Counted from the stretch's first letter, positions 23,429 to 31,763 are shown. The stretch is 31,881 nt of DNA from JAZOTK01 sp045534775 (GCA_045534775.1 JAZSKI010000033.1:1-31881); one strand, 5' to 3'. The notes: generated by a model not told the origin, from the letters alone. Made by a program: numbers and translations.

Positions 23429-24538
23429 ATGAAAAGTGCTACAAACTCAGAAATAATGAAAGAAAATAATAAAAAACTAATACTTCGACTCATAATGAAG
23501 GGCGAATACTCCAGGGCAGATATTTCTAAGGTAACAGGGCTTACTAAAGCCGCAGTATCAATTATTACCGAGGATTTGTTACAGAATAATATTATTACGG
23601 AAAGTGATTCGGATTATATCGGCGTAGGTCGGAGGCCTAAAATTCTATCCATAAATAAGGATTGTTATTATACCGCCGGCGTTAACATAACCCGAAGCAG
23701 TTATGAGGTAGGTATTCATAATTTTTTCGGAGAGGTGGCAATCAGCGAAAAAAGGGCTATTTTAGACAGTCCCTATGAGGTTATGGACGATATATACAAT
23801 GTTTTAATGTATCAATTAAAGAAAATGAACTTATCTCCCGATGAGCTTTTAGGTATCGGAATAACAACACCCGGTCCTGTAGACGTTAAAAAGCTTTTGG
23901 TTATGACACCTCCTAACTTCGAGTCGTGGCATAATATCAGCTTTGATTATCTGAAAAATAAATTTAACGACAATGTAAATATAAGACTTGAAAACATCTC
24001 AAACGCTTGCGCAATATATGAAAAATATTATGATAATAACATAAAGTCAGATAATTATATCGTTGTACTTATTGCTGATGACGGCATAGGTGCAGGAATA
24101 GTTTTAGACGGGTCTCTTTATCGGGGTGCTACGGGCTTTGCAGGTGAGTTTGGTCATATAACAGTAGATTTTAACGGGAAACTCTGCACCTGCGGAAACA
24201 GAGGCTGTCTGGAATGCTATGCTTCCATGAGTGAGATTTTAAAAGGTACTTCCTATAACTCCTGGAAAGCTGTAATTAACAGTAACGACGAAAGTATTAT
24301 TGAAAAGGAAAGCAAATATCTTGCTTCGGCACTTACAAGTGTTATTAACCTTCTTGCAACCGATACGGTGGTTTTAACAGGTGATATTGGCTATAAATCA
24401 GCTAAAATATGCGGCATGATTGAAGAAAAGCTATCACGCGGTCTTATTGCTAAAAATAATATCTCGGTTATTTCCTCTCCCCTGAAAAATGCGGTAGCTA
24501 TCGCGGGCAGTAGTGTGATAAATTACTTTTTAAGCTGA
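23429..24538 (+). CDS. ROK family transcriptional repressor (XylR/NagC-like)
   Basis: ROK repressors have an N-terminal winged helix and a C-terminal sugar-kinase-like domain that binds a sugar or sugar phosphate inducer. The 369-residue protein has the helix-turn-helix at about residues 20-58 (YSRADISKVTGLTKAAVSII), a ROK domain with LGIGITTPGPVD, DDGIGAGIVLDGSLYRGATGFAGEFGH, and the zinc motif CTCGNRGCLEC (Cys253, 255, 260, 263). The first ATG has a GGAG about 8 bases upstream. It is the first gene of the operon whose genes it presumably controls, 48 bases before the activase. The inducer is probably the pathway's sugar; that is inference. Confidence 0.92.
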   Translation: MKSATNSEIMKENNKKLILRLIMKGEYSRADISKVTGLTKAAVSIITEDLLQNNIITESDSDYIGVGRRPKILSINKDCYYTAGVNITRSSYEVGIHNFFGEVAISEKRAILDSPYEVMDDIYNVLMYQLKKMNLSPDELLGIGITTPGPVDVKKLLVMTPPNFESWHNISFDYLKNKFNDNVNIRLENISNACAIYEKYYDNNIKSDNYIVVLIADDGIGAGIVLDGSLYRGATGFAGEFGHITVDFNGKLCTCGNRGCLECYASMSEILKGTSYNSWKAVINSNDESIIEKESKYLASALTSVINLLATDTVVLTGDIGYKSAKICGMIEEKLSRGLIAKNNISVISSPLKNAVAIAGSSVINYFLS

Positions 24539-24586
24539 TAAAATTTTATATAATTAGTTAAATGGATTAATTAACGAGGTGTAATT

Positions 24587-25288
24587 ATGAAAATATTTCA
24601 AAAGGGATTTAATTATTCCCAGGACGGTCCCGGTAACAGATTGGTGTATCATCTGCAGGGCTGTAATATGAAATGTATTTGGTGTTCCAATCCTGAAGGA
24701 ATGGCTTTTGGTGGCGGAAATGAAATATCGGTTTCCGACATTGTAAAAGAGGCTTTATCCTGCAAAAGAATGTTTTTTGACGGCGGCGGTGTAACCTTTA
24801 CGGGCGGCGAAGCGACTGTGCAGTTTGAGGAGCTTAAAGAAGTTTTAAGCGAATTAAAAGCTCATAACATATATACAGCAATAGAAACCAACGGAACCCA
24901 TCCGAGACTTTCGGAGCTTCTCCCCTATCTTGATTATCTGATTATGGATTTCAAGCATTATAACAGCGAGGTTTTAAAAAAATATACGGGCGTCGGTAAT
25001 GAGACTGTCAGAAAAAACTATGAAACAATTGCAAAAAGCGGTCGTCAGCTACATATAAGAATACCGCTTATAAACGGTATTAACGCCGAAAATCCCGAGA
25101 AATATGCAGAGTACTTTGCCTCCCACGATACGGGGAATATTGTTTTCGAGTTTCTTTCCTACCACGAGTTTGGCAAAGAAAAATGGCTGGAAGAATACAG
25201 AGTTCAAAACGGTTATATAACCGATGAGATATTAAAAAGCTTTAAGGAAACCTTTAAAAACCGGGGACTTAAAATCATTAACACTTAA
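24587..25288 (+). CDS. Glycyl radical enzyme activating protein (radical SAM)
   Basis: This enzyme uses S-adenosylmethionine to abstract hydrogen from the conserved glycine of the neighbouring enzyme, installing its radical. The 233-residue protein has the opening DGPGNRLVYHLQGC, the cluster motif CNMKCIWC (Cys26, 30, 33; CxxxCxxC), the VTFTGGEATVQ motif, AIETNGT, and DFKHYNSEVLKKYTGVGNE typical of activases. It lacks the extra two-cluster ferredoxin insert found in many dehydratase activases, so by size it resembles pyruvate formate-lyase activase. GAGG precedes the ATG. The glycyl radical enzyme follows 21 bases later, so the pairing is clear. Confidence 0.93.
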   Translation: MKIFQKGFNYSQDGPGNRLVYHLQGCNMKCIWCSNPEGMAFGGGNEISVSDIVKEALSCKRMFFDGGGVTFTGGEATVQFEELKEVLSELKAHNIYTAIETNGTHPRLSELLPYLDYLIMDFKHYNSEVLKKYTGVGNETVRKNYETIAKSGRQLHIRIPLINGINAENPEKYAEYFASHDTGNIVFEFLSYHEFGKEKWLEEYRVQNGYITDEILKSFKETFKNRGLKIINT

Positions 25289-25309
25289 TATGCAAAGGAG
25301 TTTTGAAAA

Positions 25310-27613
25310 ATGAAAATTTATAACGAAAATCTGCTTACAGAAATGGCGAAATCCCTTTTTAAGTATGAAAGAAGTAAACAAAGGCTTGACGGCTGGTTTA
25401 TTGCCAAGGAAATCGAATGTACCTTAACAGATAAATTTGCAGGGATGGACGAGGAACTGAAAAAAGCATATATTCTTCAGGAGGTTGTTAAAAATATTCC
25501 TCTTGAAATAAGCGAGTATAATGTTTTTGCAGGCACTCAGGATGACGGATTTGCAAAAAGTTATGCTCTTATAAATCCTTCCTTCAAGGTTGAGGAATTC
25601 AGCGGCTACTGTGACCCTACAGCCGTATTTGATGACATCGAGACTAATGAAGAATTTACTGCCGAGAGAATCAAAAAGGTAAGAAGCATATATTCAAAAA
25701 CGCCTTATGTTACACAGCTTTCCGAGGTCTATGATAAAGCAGAGGCAGATACTAAGGAGGTTGCGTATTTCGTTGAACAGGTTACAGGTCATTTGATTCC
25801 CGACTTCCGTTATGCACTCCGTCACGGTGTTGAAAAAATGATGGAAATTGCCGCTGAACCTATGAAGGTAGCACTTGAAAGTGTGCTGATTTTAGCAAAG
25901 AGATATAGCGATTTGGCTAAAGAACAACAAAAAACTGCTACGGCTGAACGCCGCGAGCAGCTGCAGCTTATGATAGATACTCTTAATAATGTTCCTAAAT
26001 ATGGTGCGAAAAATCTTTTTGAAGCCATACAGTCCTATATACTGTTATGGCAGATAATGTGTCTTGAACAAACCCCAAACCCCTTTGCTTTCTCCGTAGG
26101 TAATGCGGACAGAATTTTCGAGCCATACCGCGGTGATTTAAGCCGCGATGAAATAGCAGCTTTATTGAAGCATTTTCTTGTATTTTTCAATGTTGCAGAC
26201 AGAAGCTGGGCTATTTCTCAGAACCTTATCGTAAGCGGCAGGGATTTGGATGGTAACGATTTGACTAATCCTACGACCTACGCCCTGCTCGATGCTTATT
26301 ATGATATGAATATGCCTCAGCCCATTTTATCGGTTAAACTCCATAAAAATACTCCCGATATGCTCTATAAAGAGCTTGGAAGATTTTTCTTCACACCGGG
26401 TATGCTGACTCCTTCTCTCTTTAATGACGATGCTCTCTTCGATGTGTTAAAGAAAAACGGTGTAGATGCCGAAGATTTACCCGACATTTCCATCGCGGGT
26501 TGTCAGGAACCGCTTATTATGGGTAAGGATAACGGTAACACAACCAACAGCTGGCTTAATCTGCCTAAAATTTTAGAGCTTACCCTGACTGGCGGAATAT
26601 CTCTTTTGACCGGCGAAAAGTTGGCTGATTTAAAGGTGGCAAATCCTGCTGATATACGGACGGGGTTCTATAAAAATGTCGAATTCTATGCAAAACGTAT
26701 GGCTGAAAGTGCCAACGGTGCCGCAAAGGCTCTTGCAAATCTCAAGGTACCGTTCTTATCGGCATTTATGGGCGGTCTCAAAAGCGGTATTGACCTGCGT
26801 GACACCGAAAAACAGGGTACTAAATACAACGGCAGCGGTTGTCTTATTCACGGCGTATCGGTAGTCGCCGACAGCTTAATTGCTATTGACAGCTTACTTA
26901 AAGAACGTCCGGAGGATGCTGAAAAGTTGGTTGATGCGCTTAAGAATAATTTTGAAGGCTATGAGGATTTACATAAATTCCTTTTATCGTGTCATAAATT
27001 CGGTAACAACATCTCTGATGTAGATGACGAGGCAGTTGAAATTGTCAACAGAATTTCCGATATAGTAAGCAGTCAGAAAAACTATCTTGGAAACTCCTTC
27101 CGACCCGACTATTCAAGCCCGTCTACTCATCTGCTTTACGGATACTGGGTTGGGGCAACTCCCGATGGCAGAAAAGCACGCGAAATGTTAGGCTACGGGC
27201 TTGACCCCTTGTTCGGTGAATCTACAAACGGTCTCGGTTTCCGTATGCTCTCCGCCTTTAAGCTCCCCTATGAGCGTATGACAGGCGGTTACGCGTCTCA
27301 TCTGGGTATTGACCCGAAATACTTTACGACAGAATCCTATGAGGAAAAAGGTATTGAATTTAAAGAAAAGATTATGGCACCTCTTTTCTTCAGTAACGAA
27401 GACGGCGAAATTGCTCCCTTCTACTTATATGTTAACGTAACTACAGCGGAGACACTTCGCAAGGTTCTCGCCAATCCGAAAAAATATGCACCAAGCGGTG
27501 TTTATATTATGAGAATACACGGCACCTTTGTTAATTTCCTCGACCTCTCCCCTGCAATTCAGGAGGATATTATCAAGCGTCTTGACCCAAAATCTACAGC
27601 ATTGGGGGCATAA
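25310..27613 (+). CDS. Glycyl radical enzyme of unassigned substrate (pyruvate formate-lyase family)
   Basis: The 767-residue protein has the size and plan of a glycyl radical enzyme. The thiyl-radical cysteine is in AGCQEP (Cys398) with Glu400; a single Cys followed by xE is the pattern of the C-O/C-N lyase and dehydratase members (usually GCVEP), not of pyruvate formate-lyase with its Cys-Cys pair. Near the C terminus, YIMRIHGTFVNF places the radical glycine at 738, 29 residues from the end, at the expected position, but the usual RV[SAC]GY is altered to RIHGT. It therefore catalyses something other than pyruvate cleavage. Neighbours (ROK repressor, activase, sugar kinase, phosphosugar isomerase) point to a sugar or polyol substrate. 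AGGAG precedes the ATG. The exact reaction is unknown. Confidence 0.88.
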   Translation: MKIYNENLLTEMAKSLFKYERSKQRLDGWFIAKEIECTLTDKFAGMDEELKKAYILQEVVKNIPLEISEYNVFAGTQDDGFAKSYALINPSFKVEEFSGYCDPTAVFDDIETNEEFTAERIKKVRSIYSKTPYVTQLSEVYDKAEADTKEVAYFVEQVTGHLIPDFRYALRHGVEKMMEIAAEPMKVALESVLILAKRYSDLAKEQQKTATAERREQLQLMIDTLNNVPKYGAKNLFEAIQSYILLWQIMCLEQTPNPFAFSVGNADRIFEPYRGDLSRDEIAALLKHFLVFFNVADRSWAISQNLIVSGRDLDGNDLTNPTTYALLDAYYDMNMPQPILSVKLHKNTPDMLYKELGRFFFTPGMLTPSLFNDDALFDVLKKNGVDAEDLPDISIAGCQEPLIMGKDNGNTTNSWLNLPKILELTLTGGISLLTGEKLADLKVANPADIRTGFYKNVEFYAKRMAESANGAAKALANLKVPFLSAFMGGLKSGIDLRDTEKQGTKYNGSGCLIHGVSVVADSLIAIDSLLKERPEDAEKLVDALKNNFEGYEDLHKFLLSCHKFGNNISDVDDEAVEIVNRISDIVSSQKNYLGNSFRPDYSSPSTHLLYGYWVGATPDGRKAREMLGYGLDPLFGESTNGLGFRMLSAFKLPYERMTGGYASHLGIDPKYFTTESYEEKGIEFKEKIMAPLFFSNEDGEIAPFYLYVNVTTAETLRKVLANPKKYAPSGVYIMRIHGTFVNFLDLSPAIQEDIIKRLDPKSTALGA

Positions 27614-27616
27614 TCC

Positions 27617-28906
27617 ATGAAAGCGATAGGACTCGATATAGGTACGACCTCAATATGCGGCGTTTTGCTTGATGTGGAAAAGGGTCAGGTAACTGAAAAA
27701 ATTGAAAAAAACAATAACACTTGGATTGAATCTGAAAATACCTGGGAGAAAATTCAAAATCCTTCAGAAATCTTAGATGCTGTATACGAAATTTTAGAAG
27801 CACTTTATAATGATGACGTGGTTTCTATAGGAATAGACGGTCAGATGCACGGTATTTTATACTTAAATAAAGAGGGCGATGCCGTATCGCCTCTCTATAC
27901 CTGGCAGGATGAACGAGGTGATTTACCCTATAAGGATAGCACATACGCCGCGTGTTTAAAAAGCCATAGCGGTTATGGTTACGTAACTCATTTTTATAAT
28001 AAGACAAACAGCCTTGTACCAAAAGATGCGGTGGTATTTTGTACAATCCACGACTATGCCGCTATGAAAATCAGCGGAAAAACGTCGCCGCTGATACACA
28101 ACAGTGATGCGGCAAGCTTCGGGCAGTATGACTTGAAAACCAATTCCTTTACTATTAAAGACGAATATTTGCCCGAGGTTACGGACGGCTATAAGGAGCT
28201 CGGCAGGTATAAAAACGCCTCTGTTGCCGTTGCAATCGGCGATAATCAGGCGAGCTTTATGGGTTCTGCTTGCGGCGCAGGGAGTGTTCTTGTGAATGCA
28301 GGTACGGGCAGTCAGGTATCCGTAGCGGTGGATGAAATTTTCCCCTGCGAGGAAACAGAAATCAGACCTTATATTGAAAACCGGTATTTGATGGTAGGCT
28401 GTTCACTTTGCGGCGGAAAATCCTTTGCTGTAATAGAAAGCTTTTTAAGAAAAACCGTTGAATTGTTTACGGATAAGCCCTGTGATAATTTATATGCTGT
28501 AATGGATAAGGTTTTAGAAAATAAAATTGATACCACCCTCATCGTTGACAACCGATTTATGGGTACAAGAGCGAAACCCGAAATCCGCGGCAGTATTAGT
28601 AATATTACTACCGAAAATCTCACTCCCGAAGGACTTATGTTGGCAACTGTTGACGGTATGACAGAAGAGCTTTATGAGCTTTTCAGAGAAATGGAAACCA
28701 CCTGCGTAAGCCTTATAGGTTCGGGCAACGGTATCCGAAAAAATAAAGCCTTCAGACGGAGCCTTTCTGAAAAATTCGGTAAAAAACTTCAAATCCCCTG
28801 CCATAAGGAAGAAGCGTGTTTTGGTGCGGCATTGTTTTCTCTGGTAACAGCGGGCAAATTTGCAAATATGGCAGAAGCACAGAAAATAATTAAATACGAG
28901 GTATAG
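27617..28906 (+). CDS. FGGY carbohydrate kinase, sedoheptulokinase-like
   Basis: FGGY kinases phosphorylate sugars and polyols with ATP. The 429-residue protein opens with IGLDIGTTSICGVLLD (phosphate-binding), followed by SIGIDGQMHGILYL, TWQDERG, FCTIHDYAAMKISG, NSDAASFGQYDL and IGDNQASFMGSA, then VNAGTGSQVSVAV and GSGNGIRKNKAFR. The combination TWQD-R, TIHDY, DAASFG and GDNQAS resembles sedoheptulokinase (SHPK) more than xylulokinase or glycerol kinase, so a seven-carbon or related ketose is a reasonable guess. It is somewhat shorter than most family members. It starts three bases after the glycyl radical enzyme stop with a GGGGG upstream, and ends four bases before the isomerase gene. Confidence 0.85.
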   Translation: MKAIGLDIGTTSICGVLLDVEKGQVTEKIEKNNNTWIESENTWEKIQNPSEILDAVYEILEALYNDDVVSIGIDGQMHGILYLNKEGDAVSPLYTWQDERGDLPYKDSTYAACLKSHSGYGYVTHFYNKTNSLVPKDAVVFCTIHDYAAMKISGKTSPLIHNSDAASFGQYDLKTNSFTIKDEYLPEVTDGYKELGRYKNASVAVAIGDNQASFMGSACGAGSVLVNAGTGSQVSVAVDEIFPCEETEIRPYIENRYLMVGCSLCGGKSFAVIESFLRKTVELFTDKPCDNLYAVMDKVLENKIDTTLIVDNRFMGTRAKPEIRGSISNITTENLTPEGLMLATVDGMTEELYELFREMETTCVSLIGSGNGIRKNKAFRRSLSEKFGKKLQIPCHKEEACFGAALFSLVTAGKFANMAEAQKIIKYEV

Positions 28907-28909
28907 ACA

Positions 28910-29929
28910 ATGATTTATGAAAAACCTATATTTTTTGAAAAAAACAGAGTTTTCAGAGTTTATACGGGCGGTAAGCTTTTAGGCGAGTTTACGGGCGATA
29001 ACTCTATAGACGATTTTTATCCTGAAGAATGGATAGCCTCTTCTGTAAAGGCGCTTAATTTAAACAGTAGCGACGAGCACGAGGGCGTATCTAAAATCGA
29101 AGGCAGTAATCTTTATTTTGATGAAGCACTGGAAAAATATAAGACTGAAATGCTTGGCGATAAGGAGCATATCGGGATATTGGTGAAATATCTCGACAGT
29201 GCTATCCGTTTGCCCGTTCAGGCTCATCCCAACAAGGCTTTTTCAAAAAAACATTTTAATTCTCCTTACGGAAAAGAGGAGTGCTGGTATGTACTCGGCA
29301 CAAGACCTGATGCCTGTGTTTATTTTGGGTTTAAAGAAGGTGTCACAAAAGATAATTTTGCAGAAGCTGTGTTAAAAAGCGAAACCGATAAGGATGCCAT
29401 GGAACAGCTTTTGGTGAAATATCAGGTAAAAAAAGGTGATTTCGTTTTCATTCCCGCCAAGGCAGTACACGCCATCGGTAAAGGCTGTTTAATTCTTGAA
29501 ATTCAGGAGCCTACGGATTTTACCATTCAGCCTGAGCGTTTTTGCGGTGACTACAAGCTGTCCGACAAGGAAATGTATATCGGACTTTCAAAAGACGATG
29601 CCTTTGATTGCTTTGATTTTGAAAGCTCGAAAAATCCTTTCCTGAAGCCCATAAAATGGGAAAAAACAAACGGCTGCACTGTTGATAATTTAATTGACAG
29701 CTCTATAACGGAAAGCTTTAAATTAAACCGAATTATTTTAAATGACGGCAGCTACAAGCTACAGGAAAAAGCAGCTGTTTTTATGGTAACAAGCGGCAAT
29801 GGTAAAATTATCGGACCCGGCTATGAACGCGAGCTGAAACAAAGTGATTATTTCTTCCTCCCCGCAGCCGCTGCGGATAAATTTGAAATTACAGCAGAAA
29901 ATTTAGAAATACTATGTGCTTATGCGTAA
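28910..29929 (+). CDS. Class I mannose-6-phosphate isomerase (ManA-like)
   Basis: Type I phosphomannose isomerases are zinc enzymes of the cupin fold that interconvert mannose-6-phosphate and fructose-6-phosphate. The 339-residue protein has zinc ligands in VQAHPN (Gln and His), KEECWYVLGT (Glu) and AVHAIGKGCLILEIQEPTD (His), in the order and spacing of ManA. The length fits the short bacterial form. It is the last gene of the operon, starting three bases after the kinase, and ends at a terminator shared with gap. In this context it may act on a sugar phosphate other than mannose-6-phosphate, so I do not assign manA outright. Confidence 0.88.
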   Translation: MIYEKPIFFEKNRVFRVYTGGKLLGEFTGDNSIDDFYPEEWIASSVKALNLNSSDEHEGVSKIEGSNLYFDEALEKYKTEMLGDKEHIGILVKYLDSAIRLPVQAHPNKAFSKKHFNSPYGKEECWYVLGTRPDACVYFGFKEGVTKDNFAEAVLKSETDKDAMEQLLVKYQVKKGDFVFIPAKAVHAIGKGCLILEIQEPTDFTIQPERFCGDYKLSDKEMYIGLSKDDAFDCFDFESSKNPFLKPIKWEKTNGCTVDNLIDSSITESFKLNRIILNDGSYKLQEKAAVFMVTSGNGKIIGPGYERELKQSDYFFLPAAAADKFEITAENLEILCAYA

Positions 29930-29940
29930 ATATAAAAAAC

Positions 29941-29970
29941 AAAGCCGCTGATTTTACGTCAGCGGCTTTT
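29941..29970. terminator. Bidirectional terminator between the isomerase gene and gap
   Basis: AAAGCCGCTGA (29941-29951) pairs with TCAGCGGCTTT (29959-29969) over a 7-base loop. T-runs follow in both directions, serving both convergent operons. Confidence 0.92.
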
Positions 29971-29988
29971 AAATATTATAAATAACTA

Positions 29989-31020
29989 TTAACCAAGTTC
30001 AGCAAAATATTTGATTGTTCTTACCATCTGGCTTGTGTATGAGTTTTCGTTATCATACCATGAAACAACCTGAACTTCATATAAGTCATCAGCAATCTTA
30101 GCTACCATTGTCTGTGTAGCATCGAAGAGTGAACCGTATCTCATACCGATAACGTCAGAGGATACAATCTGGTCTTCGTTATAACCGAAGGAAGCAGAAG
30201 CCTGAGCTTTCATAGCTGCGTTGATACCTTCTTTTGTAATGTCTGTACCTTTAACAACTGCTGTAAGGATTGTTGTTGAACCTGTAGCAACGGGTACACG
30301 CTGTGCAGCACCGATGAGCTTGCCGTTAAGCTCAGGAATTACAAGACCTATAGCTTTAGCAGCACCTGTAGAGTTAGGAACGATGTTAGCCGCACCTGCT
30401 CTTGCTCTTCTGAGGTCACCTTTTCTGTGGGGACCGTCAAGAATCATCTGGTCGCCTGTGTAAGCGTGGATTGTAGCCATGATACCTGACTGAATGGGAG
30501 CATAGTCGTTAAGAGCCTTTGCCATAGGAGCAAGACAGTTTGTTGTACAAGAAGCAGCAGAAATGATATTATCTTCTTTTGTAAGAGTATTTTCATTTAC
30601 GCTGAATACAATAGTCTTAAGGTCATTACCTGCAGGAGCAGAAATAACTACCTTCTTAGCGCATGCATCAATGTGAGCCTGTGACTTTTCTTTTGAGCAA
30701 TAGAAGCCTGTACATTCAAGAACAACGTCTACACCGATTTTTCCCCAAGGAAGGTCTTTAGCATCCTTCTCAGCATAGATAGTGATTTCTTTGCCGTCAA
30801 CTGTGATTGAACCTTCGCCTGCTTCAACAGTGTGAAGACCCTCGCCGATTGTACCGCAGTACCCACCCTGTGCTGTGTCATACTTGAGCAAGTTAGCAAG
30901 CATCTTAGGATCTGTTAAATCGTTAATAGCAACAATTTCGTAGCCTTCTGCACCAAACATCTGTCTGAATGCGAGACGACCGATACGGCCAAAACCGTTA
31001 ATAGCAACTTTTACTGACAT
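29989..31020 (-). CDS. gap: Glyceraldehyde-3-phosphate dehydrogenase (NAD-dependent, phosphorylating)
   Basis: GAPDH oxidises glyceraldehyde-3-phosphate to 1,3-bisphosphoglycerate in glycolysis. The 343-residue protein has the Rossmann start VKVAINGFGRIGR, Asp34 in AINDL (the usual NAD rather than NADP determinant), catalytic Cys158 in SCTTNC, His185 in TIHAYTGDQ, the S-loop RRARAGAANIVPNSTGAAKA, and the C-terminal WYDNENSYTSQMV. GGAGGT lies 8 bases before the ATG. It has its own promoter and is monocistronic here. The codon use (few rare codons, many GCT/GAA/AAG) differs from the neighbours, as expected for a highly expressed gene, and is shared with enolase at the other end. Confidence 0.97.
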   Translation of the reverse strand: MSVKVAINGFGRIGRLAFRQMFGAEGYEIVAINDLTDPKMLANLLKYDTAQGGYCGTIGEGLHTVEAGEGSITVDGKEITIYAEKDAKDLPWGKIGVDVVLECTGFYCSKEKSQAHIDACAKKVVISAPAGNDLKTIVFSVNENTLTKEDNIISAASCTTNCLAPMAKALNDYAPIQSGIMATIHAYTGDQMILDGPHRKGDLRRARAGAANIVPNSTGAAKAIGLVIPELNGKLIGAAQRVPVATGSTTILTAVVKGTDITKEGINAAMKAQASASFGYNEDQIVSSDVIGMRYGSLFDATQTMVAKIADDLYEVQVVSWYDNENSYTSQMVRTIKYFAELG

Positions 31021-31064
31021 TGTAAAATACCTCCATAAATTATAATTTAGTTTCTACCTATACT

Positions 31065-31093
31065 ATTGTACAATATTTTCCTGATTTATTCAA
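31065..31093 (-). promoter_or_regulatory. Sigma-A promoter of gap
   Basis: On the minus strand TTGAAT (31093-31088) and TACAAT (31070-31065) are 17 bases apart, 45 bases upstream of the gap start codon. Confidence 0.65.
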
Positions 31094-31259
31094 TAGTTTA
31101 ATTGATAAAAATTTAACCAATTATTCTTTATTTTTTTAGACATATTGACAAATATTTCATTCCTCATAGCTTGATATCACAATTTGCACAAAGTAAAACT
31201 GCGTTTTTCTGTGAAATTATTAAATTTTAGACAAAAAAAGAAAAATTTATGTTTAGCTA

Positions 31260-31288
31260 TTGACTTTTAAGCGGAACTATAGTATAAT
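31260..31288 (+). promoter_or_regulatory. Sigma-A promoter of the tRNA operon
   Basis: TTGACT (31260-31265) and TATAAT (31283-31288) are 17 bases apart. The stretch from 31021 to 31462 has no gene; it holds this promoter, the gap promoter, and a leader of about 170 bases with a duplicated tRNA fragment and a hairpin at 31370-31396. Confidence 0.85.
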
Positions 31289-31330
31289 AAATAGCGTTGA
31301 TAAGCATCACAACATCATTTTTTAAGCATT

Positions 31331-31362
31331 TTTGGTGTTTGTTTCGACGTGCAGGTGTGGCG
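31331..31362 (+). repeat. Duplicated leader and 5' end of tRNA-Leu (first copy)
   Basis: The segment 31331-31362 recurs at 31439-31474, differing by a 4-base insertion (GTTT) in the second copy. Both contain the first 12 bases of tRNA-Leu (GCAGGTGTGGCG). The first copy stops there and runs into unrelated sequence, so it is a tRNA fragment, not a gene. Confidence 0.85.
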
Positions 31363-31462
31363 TGTCTGACACTCCAAATCTTTGATTTGGTTAGTGGAAG
31401 TTATGCGATATGAAGCACAAGCTTACGTATATGTTCTATTTGGTGTTTGTTTGTTTCGACGT

Positions 31463-31546
31463 GCAGGTGTGGCGGAATTGGCAGACGCGCCAGATTTAGG
31501 TTCTGGTGTCCTTGATGTGCAGGTTCAAGTCCTGTCACCTGCACCA
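31463..31546 (+). tRNA. tRNA-Leu (anticodon TAG)
   Basis: The acceptor arm GCAGGTG pairs with CACCTGC; the anticodon stem CCAGA/TCTGG holds loop TTTAGGT with TAG. A long variable arm and the T-arm GGTTCAAGTCC are present, and CCA is encoded. The type II shape and anticodon give leucine. Confidence 0.97.
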
Positions 31547-31554
31547 TTAAATAT

Positions 31555-31629
31555 GCGGGAGTGGCTCAGTGGTAGAGCGTCACCTTGCCAAGGTGAACGT
31601 CGCGAGTTCGAATCTCGTCTTCCGCTCCA
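31555..31629 (+). tRNA. tRNA-Gly (anticodon GCC)
   Basis: The acceptor arm GCGGGAG pairs with CTTCCGC (one G-T pair); the anticodon stem TCACC/GGTGA holds loop TTGCCAA with GCC; T-arm GAGTTCGAATCTC; CCA is encoded. It lies 8 bases after tRNA-Leu(TAG). Confidence 0.97.
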
Positions 31630-31634
31630 TATAA

Positions 31635-31721
31635 GCCGATGTGATGGAATTGGCAGACGTAACGGACTCAAAATCCGTCGGTGGCAACACCGTGTGGGTT
31701 CGACTCCCACCATCGGCACCA
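31635..31721 (+). tRNA. tRNA-Leu (anticodon CAA)
   Basis: The acceptor arm GCCGATG pairs with CATCGGC; the anticodon stem ACGGA/TCCGT holds loop CTCAAAA with CAA; a long variable arm CGGTGGCAACACCG and T-arm GGGTTCGACTCCC follow; CCA is encoded. It is a second leucine isoacceptor, 5 bases after tRNA-Gly. Confidence 0.97.
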
Positions 31722-31759
31722 AAATCAAAACTATCGGCAAAGCCGGTAGTTTTGATTTT
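31722..31759 (+). terminator. Hairpin directly after the last tRNA
   Basis: A near-perfect stem of about 17 bp (31722-31738 with 31742-31758, one G-T pair) closes on a 3-base loop; its T-rich right arm (TTTTGATTTT) may serve as the U-tract. It starts at the tRNA 3' end. Confidence 0.65.
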
Positions 31760-31763
31760 ATAA

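Noticed and set aside
25310..27613. Pyruvate formate-lyase (pflB)
   Set aside because: The paired Cys-Cys of pyruvate formate-lyase is absent; a single Cys in GCQEP with a following Glu indicates the eliminase branch.
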